From: Tretioscincus oriximinensis
Taxonomy: Eukaryota > Chordata > Lepidosauria > Squamata > Gymnophthalmidae
DNA length: 64,000 bases
Direction: 5' to 3'
Assembly (NCBI GenBank): GCA_022410635.1
Contig: JAJVDF010000657.1
Coordinates: 26,902-90,901, forward strand
In this document: one piece after another, positions 45,291 to 56,735 of the stretch
How positions within the stretch are numbered: the first letter of the stretch is position 1
How the letters are laid out: every line of letters starts with the position of its first letter
Made by a program: the position numbers and the translations under genes
The notes under the pieces: model-generated
The model's database searches: none
Seen by the model: the letters and a program-made list of their open reading frames with translations, nothing else
What the model was told of the DNA's origin: nothing

Positions 45291-47757
45291 TCTCAAATCC
45301 ATATGTTTGGATTGGATCTCTGTTTATATTTTGAATCTAAGTCTCAGAGTTGATTTTAGCTCAGAGCAAAACTTAGGTGTAATTGCTGGGTCTAAAGAAC
45401 AGTTTGGCATGCTGTCTTTTGTCAGTTAGGAAAGATAATATACTATAATGTCTCCATTGACCTTCATAAGTAAATACAGGAAGAGGAAGAAAGTTATTTT
45501 TGAAGCCAGCATGTAAAGCCAGCTGGTGTTCATTTAGTAGACCTGGTGCTAATTTTATTTTCAAAGAGATTTGCCACCATAAGTATAAACATTGGCCTGC
45601 CCTTGTCTATGGATATTGGTGGACATATTAGATCTTGATTCAATTTCAGATTTCATGTTATGCTTTCTTTCTTTCATGGATGGATGAATAATAGATAGAA
45701 GATATAAAAGGGAAGAGAGAGAGAGGTGCATGGATGGATGAAGATAAAGAGACAAATTTAAACCTAAGACAAAATCAAATCTTCATTATGAGCAACTTCG
45801 CACTGGCAGGAATATTAGACCAGTAAATGTATAGGAACCTGTCAAGATCTAAGGCGGTCCCAGAGATTTACATTTCTTCACATTTAGTTCACTAGAGGTA
45901 CTGCAGTGCTTCTAAGGGGGAGCTTAGTGCAGCTACAGCAGACCCGAATGCATCCATTCCTAGAGCTAGATTACTCTAAACTTATTTCAAGGCAAAAATC
46001 AACTAAAATGAGAAATGGGATAAGAGACTCTGAAAGAACCCTTCACATTTCCTCTAGGTACATTGCATATTCTTATCTCGATATTCTCCTTCTATGGATT
46101 TTTATTTAATCAGTGGGAAATGGGGTCAGGAGAGGTTAAAGAGGATGGAACTTCACATTTGCTCTTCTCTTTCTGTCTATCCCAAACTTCCTGCATTCAC
46201 TCTCATGAGAGAGAGCTAAAGCTTAAGCTATCTAAAGGAGACAGCTCAGGGATCTTTTTGACAAGCATGTCTGTAAGATGTCCTTGCAAAGAGCCCTTAA
46301 GTTATTATTCATAACCTTATATTATCAAGTGAGTGTGAATAATTATACTTTAGGTGAAATACTGTTTCTCAGGACACGAGGAAGATTTTTTGTTATCTCA
46401 GTCTAAAGTTAAAGAATTTTAAAATCATGTTAAATTTAAATGAGTAGCAAATATCCCAGAATATTTGTACTCTGGGAATACAAATATTATGCATTTTATA
46501 CAAATGTTTGCTCTCAGCAGGATGTTTTAACATGTTTTGAAAGAAGCAGAACATTTTCACATTCATTGAAAAAACAACAGCCCAGTTTTCTCATTCTTTA
46601 AGGATAGTTAATTGCTATGTCTGTCTCAATCTCAAGGTGCAAATAAAGACAAAGATACGGGCAGTTACCTATATGCAGAGAGTTGTAGGAGCCAATAAAA
46701 CATAGTATAAAACTTGAAGTGAGAATAGTTTCAAAATAAAAGTTGATTTAGAACCCACCTGTATTAAGTGCATTTTTTCACAGAAACACACTTCAGAGAG
46801 TACACCTATCTGGGATCCAGGAACAGGTGGAAGATAATGAAAGGAAACTCACTTCTGAGACCATTTCATGAGGTGTTGTTCAAATGCTTAAGGTTTGCGA
46901 CATCAAAAAGAGGCAAGTTTTATTTCCCAGCTTTGAAGATACACCAAGCCAGGCTGTCCACTGAGTAGACTGCCACAAGCCCACTCAAGGCCCTGCTAAA
47001 ATTTGTCCTATCCCAAAACTCTGGGCCAGGTACATTCTCTACAAAGTTACCAGTATGACCAATGCTCTGTTAGAAAGATGGATGAAGCTTAAAAACCTTT
47101 TACATAGGTATTCCTGCCACATAAATTGATAGTAAGAAAACAGAGGTGCTTGAGCAAAATATCTAGTTGGTTCAATAAGGAAGCTGTGTGGATTTGCCTT
47201 CTTTCATACTATATTAGACAATTAGAAATTCAACTGACTGTTATTAAAACAGAACGGCAGAAATTTTCCAGTGTTTTGGACAAGTCTCTTCCAGATCTAC
47301 ATGGAAACGCAAGGGACTGAAGCTGTGATCCTCTGTATAAAAAGAAAATGCATTCATTGCAGTGCAAACCACAGATTGATTTCATTTTAGACACAAACAC
47401 AGAATAGATTACTGTTTTATCCATAGCTTACTTAAACAAATTAAGATCAAACCATAATTGTATTAATCAAGTTTGATTAGAAGCAGAGGGAATCTTAGTT
47501 CCACAAGTTAGTACTGGAGTCTCTTGAAGCATGACTTATATATATATATGAGTCATTGCTTAGTTCTGTTCCTCATTATTCGTGAACTACAAATGAAGAC
47601 CACCATTGTGGTTTGCATTTTAATGAGTTAGCACCACATCTATGCTCTTTTGTAAGCTAGAAGACCCATTGGTTTTCAGCCTCCTTTGCTATTTATATTT
47701 CTGCATTTGTGTGGCAGAATCATAATACAACCACCATAAATATTGTGGAATTATAAT
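45291..47757. other. No feature recognised
   Basis: About 2.5 kb of AT-rich spacer. GGATGGATGAA words at 45679 and 45733 and a short GA run at 45713-45725 are simple sequence. Nothing else supportable. Confidence 0.4.
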
Positions 47758-48190
47758 GAACATATTTGTTTGTATTTATCTCCCACCATATATGCAAAGA
47801 TCTTAGAGCAGCTAACAATAAAATCAGAAATGCAAAATTGACATTTTGAAACAATATTGGGTGGGGAAGAAAAATCCTTTTCTTCAATTAAGGGCCACGT
47901 TAAAGAATATGTCTTCAAAGATTTTCTGAAAGAATACACTGATGGTGATTGAGGGGGACACTATTCCAAAGTGTGGAGGCAACCACCAAGAAGGCNCTGC
48001 CCTGGGCTCCCACTCCCTTTGCTGTTGAGAGGTGTGGTACAACCAGGAGGGTCTCCTCTGCAGATCAAGTTGCATGAGCAAGTTGATATGGGAAAAGGAA
48101 TTCCTTTAGGTCTTCGGGGCCCAAACTATTTAGGGCCTTATAAGTTAAGGTTAACACCTTGAATTAGCAGATTGACAGCCAGACTCACAC
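47758..48190 (-). mobile_element. Degraded LINE/SINE 3' region with L2-like terminus
   Basis: On the minus strand the left end reads TTAGCTGCTCTAAGATCTTTG and GGGAGATAAATACAAAC, a decayed L2-type terminus. Plus-strand phrases ACCACCAAGAAGGC, CAACCAGGAGGGTCTCCTCT, TTTAGGGCCTTATAAGTTAA and CACCTTGAATT are those of a repeat I remember as abundant in lizards; the family name is not certain. Confidence 0.5.
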
Positions 48191-49868
48191 AGAAAAGGAA
48201 GCATAATGCCTTGTCATAAGTCATGTTTGATCATCTAAATGTGGTGTGAGAACTCTGGGTTTATCGCAGTTCACCCCAGAGAATCTGGCCAATTATTAAG
48301 AAAAAGTCTATTTGCAACTGCATTGGCTAGCTCAAGAGGGAGTAATATCAACACATAGTAGAGCAAGTAAGGCTGTTCCTGGTGCAATATTAAACCAGCA
48401 TTTAAAGCAAAAACCCTACAGATAGTCAGTTGGTTCAGAAATCTATTGATCTGGACCATGACCTGCTGATTTATATAAACCAAATTTATATAAACCAAAA
48501 AATAAAACATGAACCAAGCAATAATAACACTGAAATCCAGAAGTACATTCTATCATTGGGAGGTAATTCTGTCAGACCTTCAGAGATAACTGTTTCATAT
48601 TTGCCTACAGAAGAATTCCAGATTTGTCCACTGGTATATTCAAATGCACTTTTCCCATCATTAGTATTTAAACAAAGAGTAAAAAAAGATAGGGATTTGT
48701 TTTTATTTAATGAACTTTCTTCATTGAACTTAGGATATAAATTGAAATAAGTTCCTGCCACCTGTTCCAAACATGGATGGGAAAGACTTATTCCAAAATA
48801 TACTGTATTCCAGAATAAGACTCAGTGCAAAAAGGGTCTAAGGCTGACTTCAGACTTTCCCCAGAAAAGTACCCGAAGTAATTTTCATTCAAAGTTCTTA
48901 CAATTTTACACTCATCAGTATAGTGGAGTAGTTTTTGTACCCTGACCTAGTGAATGAATAGATGCAATTTTTGCATGCGGTTTAAAATGTTCTGGTACAA
49001 TACAATTTTAGAACACCCTGCAAGGGAAGATCCCTTCAGAAATCTGTTCAGTGCTGTATACTGTTTGGTTGTAGAGATTAAAGAAATAAGTAGGATGTGA
49101 AATAAACCCCACTCTTCATAAATTGCATATTTTTTCATCCTTACTGATGATGGTTAACTGCATAATAGAGCAATGAATGGCAAAGCATTAAAGCCTCAGA
49201 TCATTCTTAAAAAGTAATTCTTTGACAAAAACCTTTAACAGCCAAGAAGAATAAAGGTTTTCCTGCTATTGTTATTTGAACTAGTCAATAACACTGTTTC
49301 AGATGATTTCTGATTGTCAGGATTTCATTATAATAATTTGATGCAGATTTAACAGCTCAAAGTGCTAGAGAAGGAAAAAAAGAAAGAGATTCAGGATTTG
49401 GAGACAGAAACTTTGTCTTTGTTGTGTAATATAGAAATCTGAAGAAGCTCTGCTTGACAGATCAGTACTTTTGTGCCTACAGAAATAATAAATATCAGCT
49501 TTCAAGGAGGTTGGATCAAGCCTTTTTGCACCACGTGGTTCCCCAGAACAAGTTGCTCACAATTGCTCTTCTTCCCTCACAGGATGAGCTCCCTATCTTG
49601 GCCTAGCAATAGACCTATTTGAAAGGAACTACAAGTGTACTAATGCCTTTCACTGTACTACCTTTGATCTGGTCTGGAACTAGGAGAATTATGCAATCCA
49701 ATCTTTGAAACTTGCATAAGCTTCAAGTTCTGAAACGTGCATAAGTTTTGAAGAGGGGACTGTGCTGTTTCCATTGCTATTTATGTAAGCTTCAAAGATC
49801 ATCTTCAAAGATCTAAGAGGCAGTTTAGCCAAACTTTCATATATTAGACATGTTGTTGAAGGAATGGA
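48191..49868. other. No feature recognised
   Basis: AT-rich spacer. Overlapping frames at 48430-48770 on both strands have no family match I can name. Confidence 0.35.
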
Positions 49869-50197
49869 GACATGTGCCAATTGCAGGGAAAGATGAGTGG
49901 CTCTTGTGGCAGAAGTAAGTTTCATCCTGATTGGGTGCATCTTCAGTGCTTGCCAATGGTGGTAGCTAGCACCCTGGATAGCTTTAAGACAGGATTAGAN
50001 AAGTTCATGGAAGCTAATAGCTACCAGGGTGGATCTCTTGATACTGCCTCTGAAGTGGAGTAACATGCAGTGTTCCTGAAGTACCATTTGCAGGGAGTTG
50101 AGAACAGGTGAGGATTTTATCTTCTTCTGCTTGAGAATGCCCAATTGCAAGAAAAGATGAGTAGTGCTTGTGGCAGAAATATGTTTCACCTGGATTG
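49869..50197 (+). mobile_element. CR1-like 3' fragment between two direct repeats
   Basis: The middle (about 49953-50139) reads TGGTGGTAGCTAGC, CCTCTGAAGTGGAG and CCATTTGCAGGGAGTTGAGA, the CR1 3' UTR in plus orientation. On both sides a block of about 60 bases is repeated: CCAATTGCAGGGAAAGATGA (49876) and CCAATTGCAAGAAAAGATGA (50140), continuing CTTGTGGCAGAA and TTTCA. The two blocks are diverged. The CR1 terminus itself seems displaced to 51228-51262. Confidence 0.55.
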
Positions 50198-51227
50198 TGT
50201 TAGGGTAGGTTTATCCTCAAGCTCTACCTGAGCCCCTGTTGGGGCATGAATGCTGGCCTAAGCTACAGGTTACCAAGCCAGCCTTATGCTGCTGTGGTCA
50301 ACCTCAGCTGCTGAGACTCCACACAAGTCTCCAGACAGCTACAGGCACTTCCCTCTCCTCTGCTGCTTAGCACAGGGAAGGCCTATTATCCCCAACACAG
50401 AGAGGGGTGAAGACTTTATTGCCAGCCTTCCACAGACTTTACTAATAAGAGAGGAATATGGAAAGAAGGATTCTGAGGTAAAATATATGTTTCAAAACAA
50501 GCAAGTTTGTTGTAGAACACAACTGGATTAAAGTGGTTGGGAAATAAAAGAATAATAGAACTCAGAGTGAATCACACACCACTAAGGTTGCCATACGTCC
50601 CGGGAAGGTGGGACAATCCCAGCTTTGGGGACTAAAATATAGTCCCCTCCAGGTTTAAGAGAAAATCTCGGATTTTTACATTCCCCTGGAAGGAACCTTG
50701 GAGCATGCCGTAGGTGATCCTCTGCTGGAGGCAGGGTGTCAGGCAGAGCGTGCCAACTCACCTCCAGCAGAGGAAAAACTATTGGGTTTTTGACAGGAGA
50801 ACATAACTTTTGTGCAGCTCTGTTCTGCCTGTCTTACCACAATCGTGCGTATGTGTGTGTATGTGTGCGCGTGTATTTTGGCAGCCCAATTTTGGGCTGC
50901 CAAAATATGGCAACCCTACACACCACCCTCAGGAGCACAAGTCCCTAAACCCATGAGCATCCAGTCACAAAGGACCTCACTGCAAGGCTTCTGTCCCTCA
51001 ACCTATTAATTTCTCTCAATCCCACACCACACAATAGATTTATAGGCCCAGCCTGCCGCCTGATTGGGTACTTCATCACTGGGTCCCCCTCCCATCTGGG
51101 CAGAGAAAAAGCCACACATCCTCTCTTGGGCTCAGCCTCCTTCCTCCCTTGGATTAAACCTAGGAAATAAAACACAAACCTTAAGCCTGTAAATAAAATA
51201 AAAGGCCCAAACCTGGCAAATGCCACA
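50198..51227 (-). mobile_element. LTR candidate interrupted by a hAT element
   Basis: The minus strand starts TGTGGCATTTGCC and ends CTACCCTAACA, giving TG...CA ends. From its 5' side it has CCCAATCAGG (CCAAT box, plus 51063-51067), CCTATAAATC (TATA box, plus 51038-51044) about 20 bases later, and GGCAATAAAG (plus 50414-50420). This is the order of a retroviral LTR, about 686 bp when the nested hAT is removed. It appears to lie within a CR1 3' end. No duplicated target was found and there is no second copy here, so the class remains open. Confidence 0.4.
50583..50918. mobile_element. Non-autonomous hAT element (family G), copy 1
   Basis: Inverted termini TAAGGTTGCCATA and TATGGCAACCCTA bound a 336-bp unit. 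CACACCAC occurs directly on both sides (50575-50582 and 50919-50926), a perfect 8-bp target duplication, the hallmark of hAT insertion. A TG/CG-rich run lies at 50847-50875. There is no transposase. A second, longer copy is at 51903-52301. Confidence 0.9.
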
Positions 51228-51262
51228 GGCCTGATTCAGCAGGGCTCCTCTTATGTTCTTGT
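51228..51262 (+). mobile_element. CR1 3' terminus (TTCTTATG type)
   Basis: GGCCTGATTCAGCAGGGCTC followed by CTCTTATGTTCTTG is the last 35 bases of the CR1-like family, likely the detached end of the fragment at 49869-50139. Confidence 0.6.
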
Positions 51263-51520
51263 TGGAATAATATAACAACATTCTAGTCTTCACCTAAAGG
51301 TTTAGACTGAGACAAGTTGGGCCAAGGAAGCTTTGTTATCACTGCTCCAAGGGAGATGAGTAGAAAAAAGCAAAGTTCTATTAGCAGGAGAATGCAAAAT
51401 TAGGGGTATCATTAAACACCAATTTCCAAAATAAATTAAAGAGTATTTAATGAATGCAAAATTTACATATTGTTTGCTTTATTACAGTCACTGTTTTTCA
51501 CCTTACAATGCAAATTATTT
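51263..51520. other. No feature recognised
   Basis: Short AT-rich spacer. Confidence 0.4.
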
Positions 51521-51680
51521 AAGGTTTTGTGGTGCCTCCCAGTTTTTTCTGAGGATTTTTTTTTTAAAAAAGATTTTTTTTCAAAAAAACTTTTTAATTT
51601 TTTTCCCCTCAGAAATAAATGGGAGGCACCCCAAAAACAGATTTTCAACTCCCCAAAAAAGGGGTAATCTGATCAGTCTA
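51521..51680. mobile_element. Fold-back element family F, copy 2 (left end truncated)
   Basis: GGTGCCTCCCAGTTTTTTCT on the left pairs with AATAAATGGGAGGCACCCC on the right, with long A/T runs between, as at 5123-5329. The right end GATCAGTCTA corresponds to the GGTCAGCCTA terminus. The outermost 40 or so bases of the left arm are missing. Confidence 0.7.
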
Positions 51681-51902
51681 CTTAAAGAAGCTGCCTTAGA
51701 GTGCAGCCATGGGCACTTCTAAGGAAGCTTCACCTATTGAATAGCGATGCTCTTGTTTTCCTCAGGAATGGAAAGGAGACGAAACTTATTATTAATGGAG
51801 GGAACAGGCATGCAAAAGGTTCATTCAAATGAATGGTACCAAAGTTTCAACAGATAAAAAGGTGGCCGTGACAACAAAACTTCCGTAACCATCATTCTTT
51901 CC
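51681..51902. other. No feature recognised
   Basis: Spacer between two mobile elements. Confidence 0.4.
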
Positions 51903-52301
51903 TAAGGTTGTCATACTTCCTGGGAAGGTGGGACAATCCTGATTTTGGAGACTAAAGTATAGTCCAATCCGGGNTTTAAGAGAAAATCCTGGATTTTTAC
52001 ATTCCCCAATGCTGCATCAGGGAATGTAAAAATCCAGGATTTTAAAGGCAAAGGAGCCGTCAGGGCTGAAGGCTGCAGCCCGAGCAACACTTTCCAGGAC
52101 CCTGGAAGGAACCTCGGAACGCACCATAGCTGATCCTCTGCTGGAGGCAGGGTTTCGTTCCTGTTATCAGGCAGAGCGTGCCAAATCGCCTCCAGCAGTG
52201 GAAAAACGCTTGGGTTTTTGACAGGAGAACAGAGCTTTTGTGCACACACACACCCCTACCCTACCCCCCCAGTTTTGGGCTGTCAAAATATGGCAACCCT
52301 A
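51903..52301. mobile_element. Non-autonomous hAT element (family G), copy 2
   Basis: It starts TAAGGTTGTCATACTTCC and ends AAAATATGGCAACCCTA, and aligns with 50583-50918. Flanking octamers TTCTTTCC (51895-51902) and TTCTTTCA (52302-52309) agree at seven of eight bases. It has an extra palindromic part absent from copy 1: TGGATTTTTACATTCCC (about 51990) and its complement GGGAATGTAAAAATCCA (about 52020) around a 12-base loop. Confidence 0.88.
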
Positions 52302-53266
52302 TTCTTTCATCATATTTAACTTTGTACTTTTCAGAAAACCATCATTAGAAGTGGCCTTGGCAATGTGGAAGGTTAACTTTCAGTCCATTTTGCTTTATTT
52401 TGTTCATGTAAATCATGAAATGAACAATAACCTAGTAGCAAAACAAGAGCATAAAATTCCAGAATCAGTTCAGGGTTTAGCTTTAAATCTCTCAACTGTT
52501 AGGAACCAAAGACATTCAAAACCCCAAACTGCTGTTGCTAGTCTTCCCGGGACCCAACTGGGTTAAGCTTAGTTGTCACGGAATAGATAATTAATGTTCT
52601 CTGACAACAGTCCCAAATGGCTGTGGCTTCCATTGGAAACTGTTGGTGTATTGTGTGCTGTTGNGGAACTTCCGGTACTATGAGAAGATGCCAGCCAGAA
52701 CTGAGGACATGCTTCTTTGTCCTCTTGTCAGCTCACTGTGAATTTGAGAGGTAAATGTGAACAGAGGGGCAATTGGGTTATTTGGGGTTAAAACCTTAGG
52801 TTTTATCCTGTAGTGTGGAAGAGATGTGTGATTTACTCATTGTGGTGCAATTGTGCCATTCTAAGTAGAGATGCAGCAGGTTAGTCCTCTGATGAGGAAC
52901 TCAGTGACTTGAACAAGTAGCTAATGCAAGATTAGGTTAGTTGTTGAGAACCTGCAATGGTCTAGATGGCTTATTTTCCATGACAATTGGTCAGGCTAGG
53001 AGAGGCCACAATGTGTTGTTGATACAGCTGGATGGCTTCAGGTGCCCTTCCATTGAGCTAAAGGAATAAATTTCCTTATCTACAGATGCAGGACCATATT
53101 TAAGGGAAAGCAGCAAGTGCAGCTGCACAGGGCAGCAGAATTAGGGGGAAGGCAGCTCCCCCTCCCACCAATACATTAAAAAAAAGTTTGTGACAGTGCA
53201 GCGAGAAACTCTGGCAATGAAGACAGGCTCCTGAAAGCACCTGCCCAGCAAGAATAAGAATAAGAA
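52302..53266. other. Spacer with a possible family F remnant
   Basis: ACTCTGGCAATGAAGACAGG and CTCCTGAAAGCACC (53210-53242) resemble the interior of the 59210-59607 element read backwards. No termini are seen. The remainder is unassigned. Confidence 0.35.
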
Positions 53267-53401
53267 GTAGTGGTAGTAGTGGTAGTAGTGGTAGTAGTGG
53301 TAGTAGTGGTAGTAGTGGTAGTAGTGGTAGTAGTGGTAGTAGTGGTAGTAGTGGTAGTACTGGTAGTACTGGTAGTACTGGTAGTACTGGTAGTACTGGT
53401 A
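53267..53401. repeat. 9-bp minisatellite with a variant switch
   Basis: Nine perfect GGTAGTAGT units (53272-53352) are followed by five perfect GGTAGTACT units (53353-53397). The two variants are completely segregated. Confidence 0.97.
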
Positions 53402-53524
53402 TGTGGCAGTGCTGTTAGGAGGCTCCGATAACCAGGCCAGTTCCTGAAGACTCCAATTTCATAAAGCCTGATTTCGTAAAGGATTGACTAAATTGGATGT
53501 TTCTGTGAAAAATTATCTGCTCAG

Positions 53525-54713
53525 GACATGAGACACATACTGGTAAATTCAATTTACGAGGTCTCCTCCTCGAAAATAATGAATAAATATGGGGATAATA
53601 AGCTGGCACGGTATATCAGTCAGTTTGAGCTGAAGAGATTAAGGGACTGGTTCGATCATACTGGTAAACCGCTATCAATTGCGCAAATACGCAGTTTGGA
53701 TCCAAACCCAAATAACTGGTTGGCAGAAATGTCAATATATAATTTTATTAATTCATCAGCCATAAAAGCTGCGATGAGAATAGATAAATCCCCCTTTGAA
53801 CAATTGATCGAAACTAGGATAAAGGATAATAAGAGGGTGATCGGCCCCCTCTATGAGATCCTTACCTCCTCCTATTTTCACAATGAGTCACATATTAAAC
53901 AAAAAATGGGCACCAGATATGGTGGCATCTGATCAGGAATGGATCCACTGGATTCAGAAAATTGATGTTATAAAAAATAATAAAATTAAGGAATTACAGT
54001 TGAAAATATTAACCAGATGGTACCGCACACCTGCACAACTATCTCATATGGGGGCAGGGTCACCTGAATGTTGGCATGGCTGCCGAACGAATGGAAATTT
54101 TATGCATATGATTTTTGAATGTAATGAAATTACGAACTTCTGGAACNTTGTAAANGANGAGCTAAGACAGATTTTGGGTGTACCTGTTATCAGGTCTCCT
54201 AAATTAAATATAATGTCCAATACAGCTCAGCTACCGCTATCCAAGCAAGATNNATTTATTGTGGAGCANGCGATATGGGCTGCCCAAATGGTGNTGGCTA
54301 GGGGGTGGAAGACAAAGGATAGATGGACAATACAATTATGGTATGAATACCTNNTCGNATTCCTCCTCTTTGATGCCATAAGGGAAAAGAGACTAAGATT
54401 AATAGGGCAACTACCTAAAGTAAGCTGGGAAATAAAGTGGCACAAGTTGATTCAATATGGTTTGGGAACAACGATTATTGTATTCTTTCCCATAGCATTG
54501 CTATGCTTTTGGACCAAAGGCTGTTCATGTAATCTTTTGACTTTTATTGTACTCCTATTCTCTCCGGGGGTGGGTGGGGGGTATGGATTTTTGTGATTTG
54601 TATTTGTGTTGAATTTGTATGTATTCTTTTTTCTCTTGCTTTTGCTGTGTCTTGTGTTTTGTTTTGTTAAAACTTAATAAAAAATAATTTAAAAAAAAGA
54701 CATGAGACACATA
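53525..54713 (+). mobile_element. 5'-truncated L1 LINE with intact target-site duplication
   Basis: GACATGAGACACATA occurs at 53525-53539 and again at 54699-54713, a perfect 15-bp target duplication. The element body (53540-54698) ends with AACTTAATAAAAAATAATTT and an A run directly before the second copy, as target-primed reverse transcription produces. The insertion is therefore fully delimited: about 1.16 kb, 5'-truncated, sense strand plus. The perfect duplication suggests a relatively young insertion. Confidence 0.95.
53540..54596 (+). pseudogene. L1 ORF2 C-terminal third
   Basis: Two consecutive frames (to 53932 and from about 53853 to the stop at 54594-54596) encode one protein joined by a frameshift near 53880-53930. 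The first half has LKRLRDWFDHTGKPLS and FINSSAIKAAMR, in the pattern of the region after the L1 thumb. The second has KILTRWYRTPAQLSHM followed by the zinc block CWHGCRTNGNFMHMIFEC (54069-54122; Cys-x3-Cys-x7-His-x4-Cys intact), then ARGWKTKDRWTIQLWYEY. Ten N bases at 54147-54358 obscure some codons. The apparent ATG at 53528 lies in the target duplication and is not a real start. Reverse transcriptase and endonuclease domains are absent. Confidence 0.88.
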
Positions 54714-55879
54714 AAATATGGCCTTGCACAGATTACTTTCTGTAAATGAAGAGGCATGGTCATGAACATCCCTTCTTAGTAAACAAGAATGAAAAGAAAA
54801 ACAACCCAAAGCAGCACTTTCTCCCATCACTTTCTATTCCTTTCCTGCAGGAGAAGAAGGTTTGGTCCAGAAAAAAGCAGAAGGCAAAACTGATGTGTGG
54901 GCTATCTAATCAGAATGCAAACTAAAGGTGGTCTAACATTGAGGTGCAACCACAGTTTTCAATTATTTTTAAAACCATCTAAATAATAAGCAATGCTATG
55001 AACAGAATGAATAATGCTCTGCTATTTTTATGTCTCCATATTCTTTCTTTTTGGGTATAGTAGATATCATCAAACTATTATCTACCTGACCCTGACAAAT
55101 ATGCTACTTTCAGCCAATATATTTGGGATGAGAAGTTGATAGGTACTGGTGCTGTATCTGCAGGTTTTGAAAGATGAGCACCAAGGGTATACCTGAAATA
55201 TTTGCATTGGTTTCAAGCAAACCAGGAAAAACTGAACTGGTTATAAGCCTAGGGATCTCTCACAGCATCCACTGTTGTTGATGAATTTGTCCGTAGTGAG
55301 CCTTTAAAAGTGGCAGGCATACAGGCACATAGTATATGAGTGGTATGGGGATACTATCTAGCTATTTATAGAATATAAGATGCCTGTGGGCTCAGATGTA
55401 CAATTTTAAGTACCACTCAATGTTTGCTGGCAGCCTTTCATTCCTTTACAGCACACCAGAGCACAGCAAAATGAATACCCCTCTGATTCAGACTGCAGTA
55501 TAGCAGCTTAGTTTAATGTCTTTAAATACGTAATAGGTTTGAGAAAATTGAAAATGACATGCCCTCTCCATTTAGAAACCATCATTTAGGGTTAAGATGC
55601 TTTCAAGCAATCCAGGCTGATTTGGAATCAGCTCATCTAAAGTATCAAACACAGAATAAAAGAAAGACGCATGTATTGTAGAGTATGAAGCAATTCTCTT
55701 TGACTACAAGAGCACTGAAGATTTATGAGGTCTTTGGGATATTTGTTTTTATTTATAAAAATACAGAAGCAAATGCTGGGAACTGAAAGTAAATGGATGC
55801 CCCAGTCACGCTAACAGTTCATTTATCCTATATCCATTTATAAACTAGCCTGTAGCAACTGCTTTGGTCCTCAAGATTC
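54714..55879. other. No feature recognised
   Basis: AT-rich spacer with nothing supportable on either strand. Confidence 0.4.
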
Positions 55880-56450
55880 TAAGGCTGTGTTCTCGTGGGG
55901 GTGAAAAAAGTGGTTTTGAAAACGGTGAAGTAAATTCTATTCGCTCCACCATTTCATGTCCATTTCATCACCCACACAAGATTTGCATTGCCTTTGGCCA
56001 CATTGGTTGGGTAATTGTTTTCAGGGTGTCCTCTTCCCATGCTTAGCTCTGCCTTTTTTCTTTTTTTTAAACAAAAAAATAATACACATATACAGATATT
56101 TTAGTTTTGTGCAAAACTTGAACCCAACCAAAAAAAACCACCCCTTTAGGAACTTCTGTTGCCTTCTCAGAGGTTAGAACAAAATGGAGGCACAGCAGCA
56201 GTGCCTGGTAGCCTTTGGACAGAAGTGCTCCCACCATGGGCAAACCATAGCCAAAGCACGATTAGCCCAAACAGAGAAAAACTGCACCGGTGTCACTTTT
56301 GATAGAGAACCCCATTCTGGAGATCTGTGGGTTTGTGAATGACGCATCACGAAAGCACTCCCTCTGTGGGTTATAGAGGAACTGTGTCTTCCAGTGTAAA
56401 ACCACACAGCTTTCGGTCTGGGTTTTCCCCCTAATGAGAGTGCAGCCTTA
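55880..56450. mobile_element. hAT-like MITE with TAAGGCTGTGTTCTC ends
   Basis: The left end TAAGGCTGTGTTCTCGTGGG and the right end (read inward TAAGGCTGCACTCTCATTAG) are imperfect inverted termini 571 bp apart, of the same general style as 40247-40657 but with a different interior. Flanking octamers do not match, so the copy is old or the boundary is slightly off. No transposase. Confidence 0.6.
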
Positions 56451-56735
56451 GTGTCACTTTCAGCTTAAGTTTATTTGCAAAACAGTTTCTCTTCACCCAT
56501 GTTTAGGCAGAGGAGATGGCTTTGCAGATGCTGCAGAGAGAATCCAAAAGCCTTTTGTGATCACACAACTGAAGATTAAGGTAAGTTTTCTGAAAAATGT
56601 AAATGCTGTACACCAGGCCTTCATGTCACATGACATGTTTTCTTCCAATTGCAGTAAGGGGGGGAGCAACTGTACCATCAGAATTCTTCTATCATTTGCT
56701 GCTTCTTGGGAGGGCCTACAAATTCTGTTGATTGT
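56451..56735. other. No feature recognised
   Basis: Short spacer without supportable features. Confidence 0.35.

Noticed and set aside
24950..53400. CRISPR-like array
   Set aside because: The tandem repeats found (minisatellite, microsatellites, short duplications) have no spacers between regular repeats, and the genome is vertebrate.
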